This document shows, piece by piece, positions 42,621-53,966 of a stretch of DNA of 64,000 nucleotides. Position 1 is the first letter of the stretch. Every line of letters begins with the position of its first letter. Source of the DNA: Capsulimonas corticalis. GTDB taxonomy: Bacteria; Armatimonadota; Armatimonadia; Armatimonadales; Capsulimonadaceae. The stretch covers positions 3,658,001 to 3,722,000 of the forward strand of contig NZ_AP025739.1 in NCBI RefSeq assembly GCF_003574315.2, given 5' to 3'. The translations under genes and the position numbers were made by a program. The notes below the pieces were generated by a model. It was not told the origin of the DNA, searched no databases, and saw only the letters and a program-made list of their open reading frames with translations.

Positions 42621-43364
42621 CTAATGCTGTAAGGCGTCCGCCTCAACACCCGCCAGCAGCGCTTCGGCGATCTTTTCCTGGCCGGCCTCGGTTCGCGCAA
42701 AGTTATAGTCCCGGTCGTTGCTGAGCACGACCATCTCGACGGTCAGCGCGGGGACTTTGGAGAAGATCGATCCGGTCAGCGCACCCTGCTTGCCGCCGAT
42801 CCGCGTTCCCGCTTCGGTGCGCAGGCCATGGTCCGGCAGCGCGCCGCCGAGCTGGTCGATCGCCGCCTTGTGAAACACGGACGCGGCGGCGGCGCTGGCT
42901 TTGAGCACGGACAGCGATGGGCCGGTGACGCCATGCGCGGTTCCCTGACGGGCGGGATAGTAGGTGGCGAAGCCCCGTCCGCCGCCGGAGTCGCAGTGCA
43001 GGCGAAGAAAGAGGGCGGCGTGGGCGTTGTTCGCGATCTCGGCCCTGCGCATATTCGTCACGAACTCGTTTTCGCTGGTCTTGGTCATCACGACCGTCGC
43101 GCCCTCGGCCTCCAAAAGCTTTTGCAAACGAACGGCGACGACCCAGTTGAGATGACGCTCGGTTAGCTTCCCATCGCGGCTCTGCGTCCCCGCGCTGGTC
43201 TCGGACGTATGTCCAGGATCCACGCACACGACATATCCTTGCAGCGAATCCCCTCCCTTCTGACTCCCTTTCTCCCATTGATGGGAGAGGGGGACGGGGG
43301 GAGCGGGCCAAGCCGCCTGAGAGACAAATACCAGGGCGAGCGCGAGAAAAACTTGCTTGGTCAT
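42621..43364 (-). CDS. N-acetylmuramoyl-L-alanine amidase
   Basis: A 247-aa secreted zinc hydrolase of the amidase_3 type that cuts the bond between MurNAc and the stem peptide. Signal peptide to about residue 20, then the catalytic domain: CVDPGHTSETSAG (zinc His52), ERHLNWVVAVRLQKLLEAEGATVVMTKT (Glu ligand), LFLRLHCDSG (second His) and VEMVVLSNDRDY (catalytic Glu). Residues about 22-38 (PPVPLSHQWEKGSQKGG) are not part of the fold; they are translated from a palindromic repeat between signal peptide and mature domain. The start overlaps the stop of the upstream small membrane-protein gene. Confidence 0.92.
   Translation of the reverse strand: MTKQVFLALALVFVSQAAWPAPPVPLSHQWEKGSQKGGDSLQGYVVCVDPGHTSETSAGTQSRDGKLTERHLNWVVAVRLQKLLEAEGATVVMTKTSENEFVTNMRRAEIANNAHAALFLRLHCDSGGGRGFATYYPARQGTAHGVTGPSLSVLKASAAAASVFHKAAIDQLGGALPDHGLRTEAGTRIGGKQGALTGSIFSKVPALTVEMVVLSNDRDYNFARTEAGQEKIAEALLAGVEADALQH
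43250..43309. repeat. Palindromic repeat inserted in frame inside the amidase gene
   Basis: It contains TCTCCCAT (43271-43278) and ATGGGAGA (43281-43288) with flanking CCCTT/AGAGGGG tracts, the same module as the CCCTCTCCCA-AATTGGGAGAGGG units at 43.66 and 43.73 kb. It codes for the segment between signal peptide and catalytic domain. Confidence 0.65.
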
Positions 43365-43609
43365 GATGGTTTGACGGCGAGGTAGAACAAGATGGTCGCG
43401 ATGAGGCCGGTGATCTGGCCGGCAATCAGCGATTTCTGGCGCGTCTTGATCGCGCCGGCGAGCGGGAACAGTGCGAAGAATGCGACGCAAAGCATCGCCT
43501 TGGCGTGCGTCCAGTGGAACAGGACGGCTTCCATCACGCCGAAGAGGGCGCAGACGGGAAAAGCAAAAAAGCCGAGCAGAAACTCGGCGACGGCTTGGCG
43601 TTTTGGCAT
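43361..43609 (-). CDS. Small membrane protein
   Basis: An 82-aa protein with about three hydrophobic helices (FLLGFFAFPVCALFGVMEAVLF, AMLCVAFFALFPLAGAI, LIAGQITGLIATILFYLAV) and short basic loops. Its TGA overlaps the ATG of the amidase, which suggests a coupled role in envelope biology. No ribosome site is evident before the chosen ATG and upstream sequence is repeat DNA, so the start is uncertain. No family recognised. Confidence 0.65.
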   Translation of the reverse strand: MPKRQAVAEFLLGFFAFPVCALFGVMEAVLFHWTHAKAMLCVAFFALFPLAGAIKTRQKSLIAGQITGLIATILFYLAVKPS

Positions 43610-43642
43610 TGTGTGGTGCGAGGCCTTCGTCTTATGGCGATT

Positions 43643-43781
43643 GGCCCTCACCCCCCGACACCCTCTCCCAAAATTGGGAGAGGGGGAGCCAGAGGGAATT
43701 TTGTTTTGAGGATCAAAGATCCGAAATCTGAACCCTCTCCCAGAATTGGGAGAGGGTGGCTCGGAGGGCCGGGTGAGGGCC
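43643..43781. repeat. Composite palindromic repeat after the enolase gene
   Basis: Outer arms GGCCCTCACCC (43643-43653) and GGGTGAGGGCC (43771-43781) are perfect complements. Each side holds an inner palindrome CCCTCTCCCA-(A/G)AATTGGGAGAGGG (43661-43684 and 43733-43756). The centre is AT-rich. A second repeat family, different from the 21-25 kb elements, and one module recurs inside the amidase gene. Confidence 0.8.
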
Positions 43782-43797
43782 TCTCCGGGGCCTACTC

Positions 43798-46111
<2,314 letters not shown>

Positions 46112-46113
46112 TG

Positions 46114-47496
46114 TCAGTTCTCCTCAAGGTCTCTTGAGATGGTCCGAGGACCAAAGGCGGCGGCTCCCGGCGACGCGCCGGCGAGGAACACCTGCGCCGT
46201 CAGCCCCGTTTGCGCCAGATACCGCGCGGCGATCTCTTCGACGGCCTCGACGCCGTCGTCGCCGTAAGTCAGCAGCGCCACTGTGCCGCCGCAGCCGCCG
46301 CCGGTAATCTTGGCGCCGTAAACACCCTTGGACGCGCCCGCGTCGCGCGCCAGATTGACCAGCAGGTCCGTCTCCGGGCACCCAAGGCCGATCTGGCCGA
46401 ACGACCAGTGCGAGCCGTACATCAGCGATCCGGCCTGGTTCATCGCCGAAGCCATCTGCTCGGTGCGTGAGAGCAGTTCCACAAAGCACTCCACGCGCTC
46501 ATTCTCGAAAACCGCGTGCGAAGTCGCCGCGCGGACGGGATAGATCGTCTCGGGATCGATGCGCGTGACGGAGTCGTCCGTCTCGCCGTACTGCGCCAGA
46601 AAACTCGCTCCGGTCACGGTTTCGGGAATTCGATCCATATGATCGCTTCGGTAAACTTTGGGCGCGATGGCCGCGAGATACTCCACGCCGAGGAGCTTGC
46701 GCCCCATGAACGCCGCGACGCGGGCGCGGGTGTAGGCGTCTCCGCCCACCGAGTGCCGGATCCGTGAATTCACGCCGTAGATACGAACATCGGGCGGCAG
46801 CGGTTTCGTCCCATGAACTTCATAGGGACGGCAGAGCAATAATAACAATTCGCCCGCCGTACCCAGCGTGCTGGTCATCTGGTCCATCACGCCGCAGGGA
46901 GCGCCCACCACGCGATTTTCGACGATCTGGCAGAGGCTGGCGAGCGTGACGCCGTCGAAGTTCAGTTCATACGCGGCGCCGATCGCCTGCATTGTCGCGA
47001 CTTCGATCGCGGCGGAGGAGGAGACGCCGGCTCCGGCCGGCACATCGCTGCGCAGCAGGATGTTCGCCCCGGAGTCAAACCGAGGGGCGATCCGTTCGGC
47101 GAGGAGGACGAAAAAGCAGCCGGCGACATAGGAGGCCCAGTGGGCGTCGCGGTCGGCCTGAAAATCCGCGCGGATCGCGCTGTAGTCGCGCAGAGATCCT
47201 TCGTGAGAGAACGAATCCAGAGAGATTTCCGCGATCGGCCGCGCATCGCCTTCGTCCGCAACGCTCCAGATCCGCACGATCTGGTCGGTCCGCCGCGTCA
47301 GAGCCACAATGGCCGCTTCCCCAATGGTCGCCTGCGCGACCAGCGCGCCCGAATAATCGGCGACCCCGCCCATGACGTCGATCCGCCCCGGCGCCCGCGT
47401 CACGGTCACCGCCGAATCCGGCGCTTGATCCGAGAGAAACGACCGCCAAGCCGTGTCTTGCCGCATCCGCTCTGTGAAATCGCTGACGTCCTGCAC
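46114..47496 (-). CDS. GHMP kinase, arabinokinase/galactokinase-like
   Basis: A 460-aa sugar-1-kinase. The substrate motif reads APGRIDVMGGVADYSGALV at about 34-52, which has GGVADYSG where bacterial galactokinase has GEHTDY, the form found in plant L-arabinokinase. The ATP loop is PAGAGVSSSAAIEVATMQA (about 155), and the third motif GAKITGGGCGGTVALL is near the end. It may phosphorylate arabinose, galactose or a related aldose, with the GalU-type enzyme next in the operon making the UDP-sugar. A strong promoter precedes it at 47538-47567. Confidence 0.87.
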   Translation of the reverse strand: MQDVSDFTERMRQDTAWRSFLSDQAPDSAVTVTRAPGRIDVMGGVADYSGALVAQATIGEAAIVALTRRTDQIVRIWSVADEGDARPIAEISLDSFSHEGSLRDYSAIRADFQADRDAHWASYVAGCFFVLLAERIAPRFDSGANILLRSDVPAGAGVSSSAAIEVATMQAIGAAYELNFDGVTLASLCQIVENRVVGAPCGVMDQMTSTLGTAGELLLLLCRPYEVHGTKPLPPDVRIYGVNSRIRHSVGGDAYTRARVAAFMGRKLLGVEYLAAIAPKVYRSDHMDRIPETVTGASFLAQYGETDDSVTRIDPETIYPVRAATSHAVFENERVECFVELLSRTEQMASAMNQAGSLMYGSHWSFGQIGLGCPETDLLVNLARDAGASKGVYGAKITGGGCGGTVALLTYGDDGVEAVEEIAARYLAQTGLTAQVFLAGASPGAAAFGPRTISRDLEEN

Positions 47497-47537
47497 GGCG
47501 GCTCCTGAATGGAAAACTTGCCCGAAAAACCGCGGGT

Positions 47538-47567
47538 ATTATAGCCGAAATCTGTAAAGAGTGTCAA
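47538..47567 (-). promoter_or_regulatory. Promoter of the sugar kinase-uridylyltransferase operon
   Basis: On the minus strand, TTGACA (complement of 47562-47567) and TATAAT (complement of 47538-47543) have an 18-base spacer. The leader is about 35 nt. Confidence 0.8.
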
Positions 47568-47668
47568 ATTGCGATGGATTGCTTAAGCCTTTCCGGAATG
47601 AGTTTATTCTCGCGAGTGTCTATGGTGAGGAAGCCCGGTATTTGATGTTGGCGTGTGGGGGAGGGGAT

Positions 47669-48175
47669 TTAATTTTGCCCCAGCGCATCCACGATCTCCT
47701 GAACCGTGTGCGCGAGGGCGGGGTGTGTGGAAATGTCCACGACGATATCCGCATATTGTTCGTAGAGGCAATTGCGCTCCAGGAAGAGTTCTTCGAAGGT
47801 GCGCGCGCCGATCCCAACGACGTGCGGCTGGCCGCGCGCGATGAAGCGCTGTTTGATATCTTCGATGCTGTCTTTGAGATAGACCGTGGTGGCGATGGTT
47901 TTGAGGAGCCGCATGGCGTCGGCGGAGTAGACGGCGCTGCCGCCGGTGTCGATCACCGTGCGCTCGGCGTTCGCGAGGCTGCAAATGACGTCGCCCTCCA
48001 GGGCGATGAAATCCGCATCGGACAGTAAGAATTTATTGACGCCGCGCTTCTGCGCCTCAATCGTCATCAGCGAATCGCATTCGATGCAGTCGTAGCCCAG
48101 TTGCTCGGCCAGACTCTTGCCCGTCGTGCTTTTGCCGACCCCCGCCATTCCAATCAGCGCCAAATTCTTTCGCAT
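47669..48175 (-). CDS. Shikimate kinase-like protein
   Basis: A 168-aa P-loop kinase. Walker A GMAGVGKSTTGKSLAEQLGYD at about 8-16 onwards fits AroK. The DxD-like position reads ECDSLM, the glycine-rich LGGG reads DTGGSAVY, and the FRxxE substrate segment is replaced by KRGVNKFLLSDADFIALE. The C-terminus RTFEELFLERNCLYEQYADIVVD matches the RxxLYxExAD pattern of the family. It may not act on shikimate. The ATG has a weak AGGGAG before it. It is monocistronic, between the kinase promoter and a terminator. Confidence 0.78.
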   Translation of the reverse strand: MRKNLALIGMAGVGKSTTGKSLAEQLGYDCIECDSLMTIEAQKRGVNKFLLSDADFIALEGDVICSLANAERTVIDTGGSAVYSADAMRLLKTIATTVYLKDSIEDIKQRFIARGQPHVVGIGARTFEELFLERNCLYEQYADIVVDISTHPALAHTVQEIVDALGQN

Positions 48176-48267
48176 TTCTCTGCTCACTCCCTTGCGCCCG
48201 CCTATCGGCGGCGCTTCCTTGAGTATGACGTCTCTCGGAAAAAGAATTATCAACGATCCGTGAAACG

Positions 48268-48313
48268 AAAAGCAAAAATCCAAGGTCGGCGTTGACCTTG
48301 GATTTTTGCTTTT
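48268..48313. terminator. Strong hairpin with 20-bp stem
   Basis: AAAAGCAAAAATCCAAGGTC (48268-48287) and its perfect complement (48294-48313) enclose a six-base loop, with T-rich flanks on both strands. It ends the HxlR transcript on the minus strand. Confidence 0.9.
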
Positions 48314-48376
48314 GGCGTAAGTTTACGGAAGCGCGATGGACGGGAAGGCTCAAAGAGAGCCGTCGTGCTGCGCTCG

Positions 48377-48778
48377 TTAACAGCCCGAACTTTCGCACGG
48401 CGAGGACGCTTCGGCGCCGGGGCAGACGCCCGGGTCGGCCAGAGGCGCCAGGTGAACGCTGCTCCACTTTGTGATAGCCTCCAGAATGGGGCGCAGCGCC
48501 TGGCCGGATTCGGTCAGCTCGTAACTGGTTCGCGGAGGCATGGTGGAGTGGATCGTTTTGGTCAGCAATCCGGCGTGCTCCAAGAGATTGAGCCGCTGAG
48601 TCAGAGTCGTGGTGTTGACGTTGCCCTTGCGCATCAGCTCGCTAAATCCCATGGGACGGTCGAGCAGACCGTGGACGATCATCATCACCCACTTTTCCTG
48701 GAGCAGCAGCGCGCCGCGCAGAAATGCATCCGTCAGGTCGCACTCCTCGGATTCAGTAGTCAAGATTTCTTCCTGCAT
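48377..48778 (-). CDS. HxlR family transcriptional regulator
   Basis: A 133-aa winged-helix protein. DLTDAFLRGALLLQEKWVMMIVHGLLDRPMGFSELMRKGNVNTTTLTQRLNLLEHAGLL (about 14-72) is the HxlR/DUF24 core, followed by the wing and a C-terminal tail with two Cys pairs (Cys118, 127, 133) that may be redox-active. The N-terminal Cys (ECDL) is at the position used by thiol-sensing HxlR members. It is divergent from doxX, so it probably controls that operon. TACAAT lies six bases before the ATG, so its mRNA may be leaderless. Confidence 0.9.
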   Translation of the reverse strand: MQEEILTTESEECDLTDAFLRGALLLQEKWVMMIVHGLLDRPMGFSELMRKGNVNTTTLTQRLNLLEHAGLLTKTIHSTMPPRTSYELTESGQALRPILEAITKWSSVHLAPLADPGVCPGAEASSPCESSGC

Positions 48779-48810
48779 GCCTTTATTGTACCAGATAAAC
48801 CACGTTTATG

Positions 48811-48870
48811 ATTTTTCTATGCGAAGTATTTTTCTATGCGCTTGACAAATTAAAGTTGCGTTGCCATAAT
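48811..48870 (+). promoter_or_regulatory. doxX promoter with tandem 13-bp direct repeats
   Basis: TTGACA at 48842-48847 and CATAAT at 48865-48870 have a 17-base spacer. Immediately upstream is ATTTTTCTATGCG twice (48811-48823 and 48828-48840), start to start 17 bases. This is a probable HxlR binding region. Confidence 0.7.
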
Positions 48871-48926
48871 GACTCCATGGGACGCTGAGATTTGGCGTTC
48901 TTATATGGATTTTCGGGAGGAAAACC

Positions 48927-49313
48927 ATGAAACTCGTAACGACGATCTCTCGTATTCTGCTGGGGCTGATGTTCTTGATCTTTGGGCTGAACGGCTTTCT
49001 GCACTTCATCCACCAGCCGCCGCCAACCGGTCTCGCGCTCCAATATCTGATGGTGTTATCTGAGTCGCACTATATGACGGCTGTGTTTTTGCTTCAAGTC
49101 ATCGGCGGCGCGCTGCTGCTGGCAAATCGATACGTCCCCCTCGCGCTGGTGCTGCTGGGGCCGGTCATTGTGAATATTCTGCTTTATCACACGCTGATGG
49201 CGCCGGCGGGGCTGCCGCCGGGCGCTGTGGCGACTGTGCTCTGGTGCATCGTTTTCTCCAGCGTGCGGCGCGCGTTTGCCGGCGTTTTCGCGGCCAAGAC
49301 AGAGGTTGTTTAA
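48927..49313 (+). CDS. DoxX family membrane protein
   Basis: A 128-aa protein with four hydrophobic helices (about 8-25, 45-65, 68-85, 100-118). ARLILGLMFLIFGLNGFLHF-like start, and a pattern of Gly and small residues, fit DoxX. DoxX-like proteins often sit with redox or detoxifying enzymes. Ribosome site GGGAGG lies before the ATG. The LLM-class oxidoreductase gene begins one base after its TAA, so the two form an operon under HxlR control. Confidence 0.88.
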   Translation: MKLVTTISRILLGLMFLIFGLNGFLHFIHQPPPTGLALQYLMVLSESHYMTAVFLLQVIGGALLLANRYVPLALVLLGPVIVNILLYHTLMAPAGLPPGAVATVLWCIVFSSVRRAFAGVFAAKTEVV

Positions 49314-49314
49314 G

Positions 49315-50340
<1,026 letters not shown>

Positions 50341-50386
50341 TGCATTTCGACAAATTGATGACGCCAAATTCGGCAAGCGAATTAGG

Positions 50387-50416
50387 AGCCGGCGGTTGAA
50401 AACCGCCGGCTTCTTC
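50387..50416 (+). terminator. Terminator of the doxX operon
   Basis: AGCCGGCGGTT (50387-50397) and AACCGCCGGCT (50401-50411) form an 11-bp stem with a three-base loop, followed by TTCTT. Confidence 0.75.
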
Positions 50417-50471
50417 CGTCACGAATTTGGCAAATACATTCACCCTAGCGCTTTTTGCTATAACTGTAGGT

Positions 50472-50500
50472 TTGACAGGTAAAAAGCAGCGTGCTATACT
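50472..50500 (+). promoter_or_regulatory. Promoter of the 958-aa exported protein gene
   Basis: TTGACA at 50472-50477 and TATACT at 50495-50500 have a 17-base spacer. AAGGAG precedes the ATG at 50533. Confidence 0.8.
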
Positions 50501-50532
50501 TCCGAAACGGCTGTCCGCCAAGGAGTTTGCCC

Positions 50533-53409
50533 ATGCGCCTGTCGCCTCATCGTTCGAGATCTTGGCTCGCGCTGAGTCTTTGCTGCACGCTTTCCTCCGC
50601 CTGCGCTCTCGCGCAGGCGCCCGCGCCCCGGCCCACGCTTGCGGAGTCGCTGCGGAAGGCGCCGCCGGCGCAGGGGGTGGTTCTTTCGGTGGACGCCGAT
50701 CGGGTTACGCTTCCGGCCGAGGCGGCGCCGGCGGGGACGGATGCGGCGGCGGGGGAAATCGCGGGGCTTTATGGGAGATCGGCGCAGCGCTTTGGCGATA
50801 TCCTCGCCGTTGCGCCGCCGACAATGATCGTCGTGAACACGGCGCCGGGTGAGCCGAATATCTATGCGGGCATGCGGTCCCTTGACGCGTTTACCCTGCT
50901 GCTGGCGAGTTTGACGGAGCCTCAGTGGAAGGCGCTGACCAGCGAGGCGGGACTGGGCGCCGGGACGCTGAACGCTCAGCAGCAGCAGATGTTCGCGGCG
51001 ATTCTTTCCGCGAAAGGAAAGCTGATCGTTCGGCCGCAATACACCGCCGGCGAGAAGTGGGACGACCGCGATAAGCGGGATGTGACCGATGAGCTGCCGC
51101 GAGTCCATCTGCGCATCGGGCAAACCATCGCCATGGTCCTGCCGTCGAAGGATCACCCGGATTGGATCTTTGGGGACGCCGCGATACCGCCGCCCGCCGG
51201 CGCGCCGCGTCAGTACCAAATCGATGACCGCCAGGACTATAGCGGCTCCTCGGACACGGACTTCGGCGCCCTCGTGCGCGCGGAGGTTCCCAATGTTCCC
51301 AAGCGCGGCCAGCTCGATTTTAGCCTCAAGTCGCTTCGAACGCCGATTTCTCTGGACGGACTGAAGACAGTCGGCGATCTGGTGTACCGCGTCGGCAACG
51401 CCGCCGGGATCGAATTATATGTGGACCCACGCCTGGAGAAGAGGGCGCTCACTCTGTCCGGCGTTTCGTCCGCGCCCGCCGGCGATCTGCTGCGCTCGCT
51501 CGCTTTTTGCCTGACGGGAACGTTTCGGCAGGTGGGACCGGCGTATGTGCTGACCGACGATATTGTCGGTGTCGGCACGCGTCGTCAAATCTGGACCGAC
51601 TTCGAGAAAGAAGCCGATGTCCTCAGTCGCGGCCCCGTCCGCGCCGCCAACTATTCGCTTTTCACCGCGCATCATCCGAGCGACTTACCCTGGTTTGGGG
51701 ATCCCAGCGCCTACACTCCCGAGCAGATCAAGGGCGCGGGCGAGCAATCGATCAATATGCGGGAAGGGTTCCTGCCGGAACTGAAACTGCCGATGGCTCA
51801 GCTGACCCCGGCGCAGCAGGACATGGCCCGGCGCGCCGTGGAGAAATGGAATCGCGAGTACACGCTTCAGCCGGTCACCGCCGACGGCCAGATCACGCTT
51901 CGCCCCGGCCTCAGCACGCAGCTTCTGATCCCCAGCATCGATACCCCGGTGGACCTCAGCTTGAACGGCTCCGGCGGAACCGAGCAGTTCTTTGTCTTTC
52001 AGATGCCGCCGGATCAGGTAAAGGCCATGGAAAAGGCGGATCAGGAAAAGAGGCTGAAGGAGCATCCCGAGTACGCATCGCTGATGAATCAAACTCCCCC
52101 GAAAGCGCCGCTCGCGGACGCCTGGGCGAAGTACAAGGACGCTTCCCGGCGCGCGGCGATCGTCCACCCGCGCAGCGTCAAGGAGGTGGACGCGGCCGTC
52201 GCCGCCGCCAAAGCGCTGGGTTTGAACGAACTCTGGGTTGACGTTTTCTCGGAGGGCGCCGCCCATATCCCGGCGACGGACGCCGCGTCCTCCAAAACGC
52301 AAAGCGATATTCTGACGGAAGCGCTGGCGCGGACCAAGTCCTCCCCGATCCGCATCCTTCCGATGGTCGATCTTCTGTTCTGGGGAGACGATCCGCCTGC
52401 GGAGAATGTCGATCTCAACCTGCTGGGTGAAACGTCCGAGCAGGCCGCCACGCACTGGCGGCAGCTGAAGGCGCTTCTTCCGGAGGACGAAGATGTGGGG
52501 GACGAGCATTACTCACACGCCATCATTCCCAATTGGAGCGGCGTGATCGTCGCGCCCACCGCGCCCGGCGTGCAAACAACGCTGACTGCGCTCGTCAAGA
52601 GCCTGTCGAGCAGACCGGGGATCGCGGGGATGGTGTGGCGCGGCGGCGACACTCCCGGCTATGACGCGCTGCCTGGCGACTCCGACACGAGCAGCCTGCT
52701 GCTGGGTTACCATGAGGCCGCGCGCTTGCTCTTCCTGCGTCAATTCCATGCCGATCCGCTGGACATTTACGATGGCGGCCATTCAGGCTCCAAGGCCAAT
52801 ACCGACACTCCCAACTTCTCCGAGAACGGCTCGGGCCGCGAGGAATACGATCTGCACAGCCACTGGGTGAAGTTTCGTCAGGACGCTTCGCTCGCGTTTC
52901 TGCGCACGCTCTACGCTTCGGCCAATCCTTCAGGAACGCCGCCCGCCAGGCGCGTGCGCGTCCTAGTCAAACAGCGGCGCGCAGGTCAGCCGTACAACGA
53001 CGCCAGCGGCGTTCACTATCCTTCCGGCTGGTATGGATCGTGGGACAACCCGCTTCAGCCGCCGCCGACTCTGCGTGAAGCGGGTGATGACGATGTGCCC
53101 GGCCAGCCGGCGAAGCCGGTTCTGGGAGAAGCCGCCCAGGCCCAAGCGCAATCCCAGATTGTCATGAATGTGATTACGGAACAGAGGCTGGACCAGATGC
53201 GCGCGCAGCTTGGCTTCTCAGCCATCATGGCGGCCCGGCCAAAGCCGCCAGTCGCGAGGCCAACGCCGCCGCCCGCCGCGAAACCGCCGGCGTCCCAAGA
53301 CTTCGTGCTGGATCTTGGCGACACGTCCGGCGTCGGCGCACTGACGGACTTTGCCGCGCGCGTGACGGCGCCGCCGCCGGCGGATGGGGGCAATCCTCCG
53401 GCAAAATAG
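50533..53409 (+). CDS. Large exported protein with an STN-like region and a possible TIM-barrel hydrolase part
   Basis: A 958-aa protein. Signal peptide to about residue 27 (LALSLCCTLSSACALAQA). A Pro/Ala-rich region follows. Residues about 275-345 (VGDLVYRVGNAAGIELYVDPRLEKRALTLSG... LLRSLAFCLTGTFRQVGPAYVLTDD) look like a secretin/TonB short N-terminal domain. Residues about 540-800 (PRSVKEVDAAVAAAKALGLNELWVDVFSEGAAHIP, ILTEALART, RILPMVDLLFWG, GIAGMVWRGGDTPGYDAL) look like the strands of a barrel related to glycoside hydrolases. The C-terminus (about 890-958) is Pro/Ala-rich. The exact family is not recognised and no catalytic pair can be assigned with confidence. Confidence 0.75.
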   Translation: MRLSPHRSRSWLALSLCCTLSSACALAQAPAPRPTLAESLRKAPPAQGVVLSVDADRVTLPAEAAPAGTDAAAGEIAGLYGRSAQRFGDILAVAPPTMIVVNTAPGEPNIYAGMRSLDAFTLLLASLTEPQWKALTSEAGLGAGTLNAQQQQMFAAILSAKGKLIVRPQYTAGEKWDDRDKRDVTDELPRVHLRIGQTIAMVLPSKDHPDWIFGDAAIPPPAGAPRQYQIDDRQDYSGSSDTDFGALVRAEVPNVPKRGQLDFSLKSLRTPISLDGLKTVGDLVYRVGNAAGIELYVDPRLEKRALTLSGVSSAPAGDLLRSLAFCLTGTFRQVGPAYVLTDDIVGVGTRRQIWTDFEKEADVLSRGPVRAANYSLFTAHHPSDLPWFGDPSAYTPEQIKGAGEQSINMREGFLPELKLPMAQLTPAQQDMARRAVEKWNREYTLQPVTADGQITLRPGLSTQLLIPSIDTPVDLSLNGSGGTEQFFVFQMPPDQVKAMEKADQEKRLKEHPEYASLMNQTPPKAPLADAWAKYKDASRRAAIVHPRSVKEVDAAVAAAKALGLNELWVDVFSEGAAHIPATDAASSKTQSDILTEALARTKSSPIRILPMVDLLFWGDDPPAENVDLNLLGETSEQAATHWRQLKALLPEDEDVGDEHYSHAIIPNWSGVIVAPTAPGVQTTLTALVKSLSSRPGIAGMVWRGGDTPGYDALPGDSDTSSLLLGYHEAARLLFLRQFHADPLDIYDGGHSGSKANTDTPNFSENGSGREEYDLHSHWVKFRQDASLAFLRTLYASANPSGTPPARRVRVLVKQRRAGQPYNDASGVHYPSGWYGSWDNPLQPPPTLREAGDDDVPGQPAKPVLGEAAQAQAQSQIVMNVITEQRLDQMRAQLGFSAIMAARPKPPVARPTPPPAAKPPASQDFVLDLGDTSGVGALTDFAARVTAPPPADGGNPPAK

Positions 53410-53473
53410 CTTTATTCGTGAGAAGGATTTCTTAATCGCCGTATCGAATGTCGCGAACCATAAGGAGACGATT

Positions 53474-53935
53474 ATGCCTGAAACCGCCGCCCCTGCTGTT
53501 CCTGTCGCGCCAGTGCTTGTACAGAGCCCGCTGACGGTCATTATGACCATCAAGTCCCCGGAAGATTATGAGGCGCTCAACGCCACTCTGCAAGGTTTCA
53601 ACGCCATGCCGCCCGATCAGAATCCGGTCATCCAGGCGCTGAATTCGGTCGGCACCGTTCACTTCGCCCGTTTTGTCTTTCTGGACAACAACACGAAGCT
53701 CGGAATCATCACGACATTCGACGGGAGTTTCGAGAAGTATATTCGGGACTTCGCCGAGAAACTGGGACCGATTTTCGATATGATCCATGTCCATATGATC
53801 GATAGCCCGCCGCTGCCCGTAAAGGAGCATCCCGATGAGTTCTTGCAGTACGTTCGGGACCATGATGTGACGCCGGTCGCGTTCTACAGCGCCTACCCGT
53901 CGCTCACCGTTCTGGATATCAAGAACCTCCAGTAG
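53474..53935 (+). CDS. Small protein paired with DyP peroxidase
   Basis: A 153-aa soluble protein. Start ATG with AAGGAG eight bases before. A ferredoxin-like alpha/beta fold is suggested by SPLTVIMTIKSPEDYEALNATLQ, VHFARFVFLDNNTKLGIITTFDGSFEKYIRDFAEKLGPIF, and VAFYSAYPSLTVLDI. The VHFARxxxLDN ... FDGxFExYIxDF segment resembles the N-terminal part of some DyP-fold proteins. It starts the operon with the DyP gene (31 bases downstream). Possible partner or cargo component of the peroxidase; function not known. Confidence 0.7.
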   Translation: MPETAAPAVPVAPVLVQSPLTVIMTIKSPEDYEALNATLQGFNAMPPDQNPVIQALNSVGTVHFARFVFLDNNTKLGIITTFDGSFEKYIRDFAEKLGPIFDMIHVHMIDSPPLPVKEHPDEFLQYVRDHDVTPVAFYSAYPSLTVLDIKNLQ

Positions 53936-53966
53936 ACCCACCAAGGACAAGCCCTGAGGAGCTTCC

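Noticed and set aside
43643-43781. CRISPR array
   Set aside because: Only two repeats, each palindromic, with no uniform spacer series and no cas genes.
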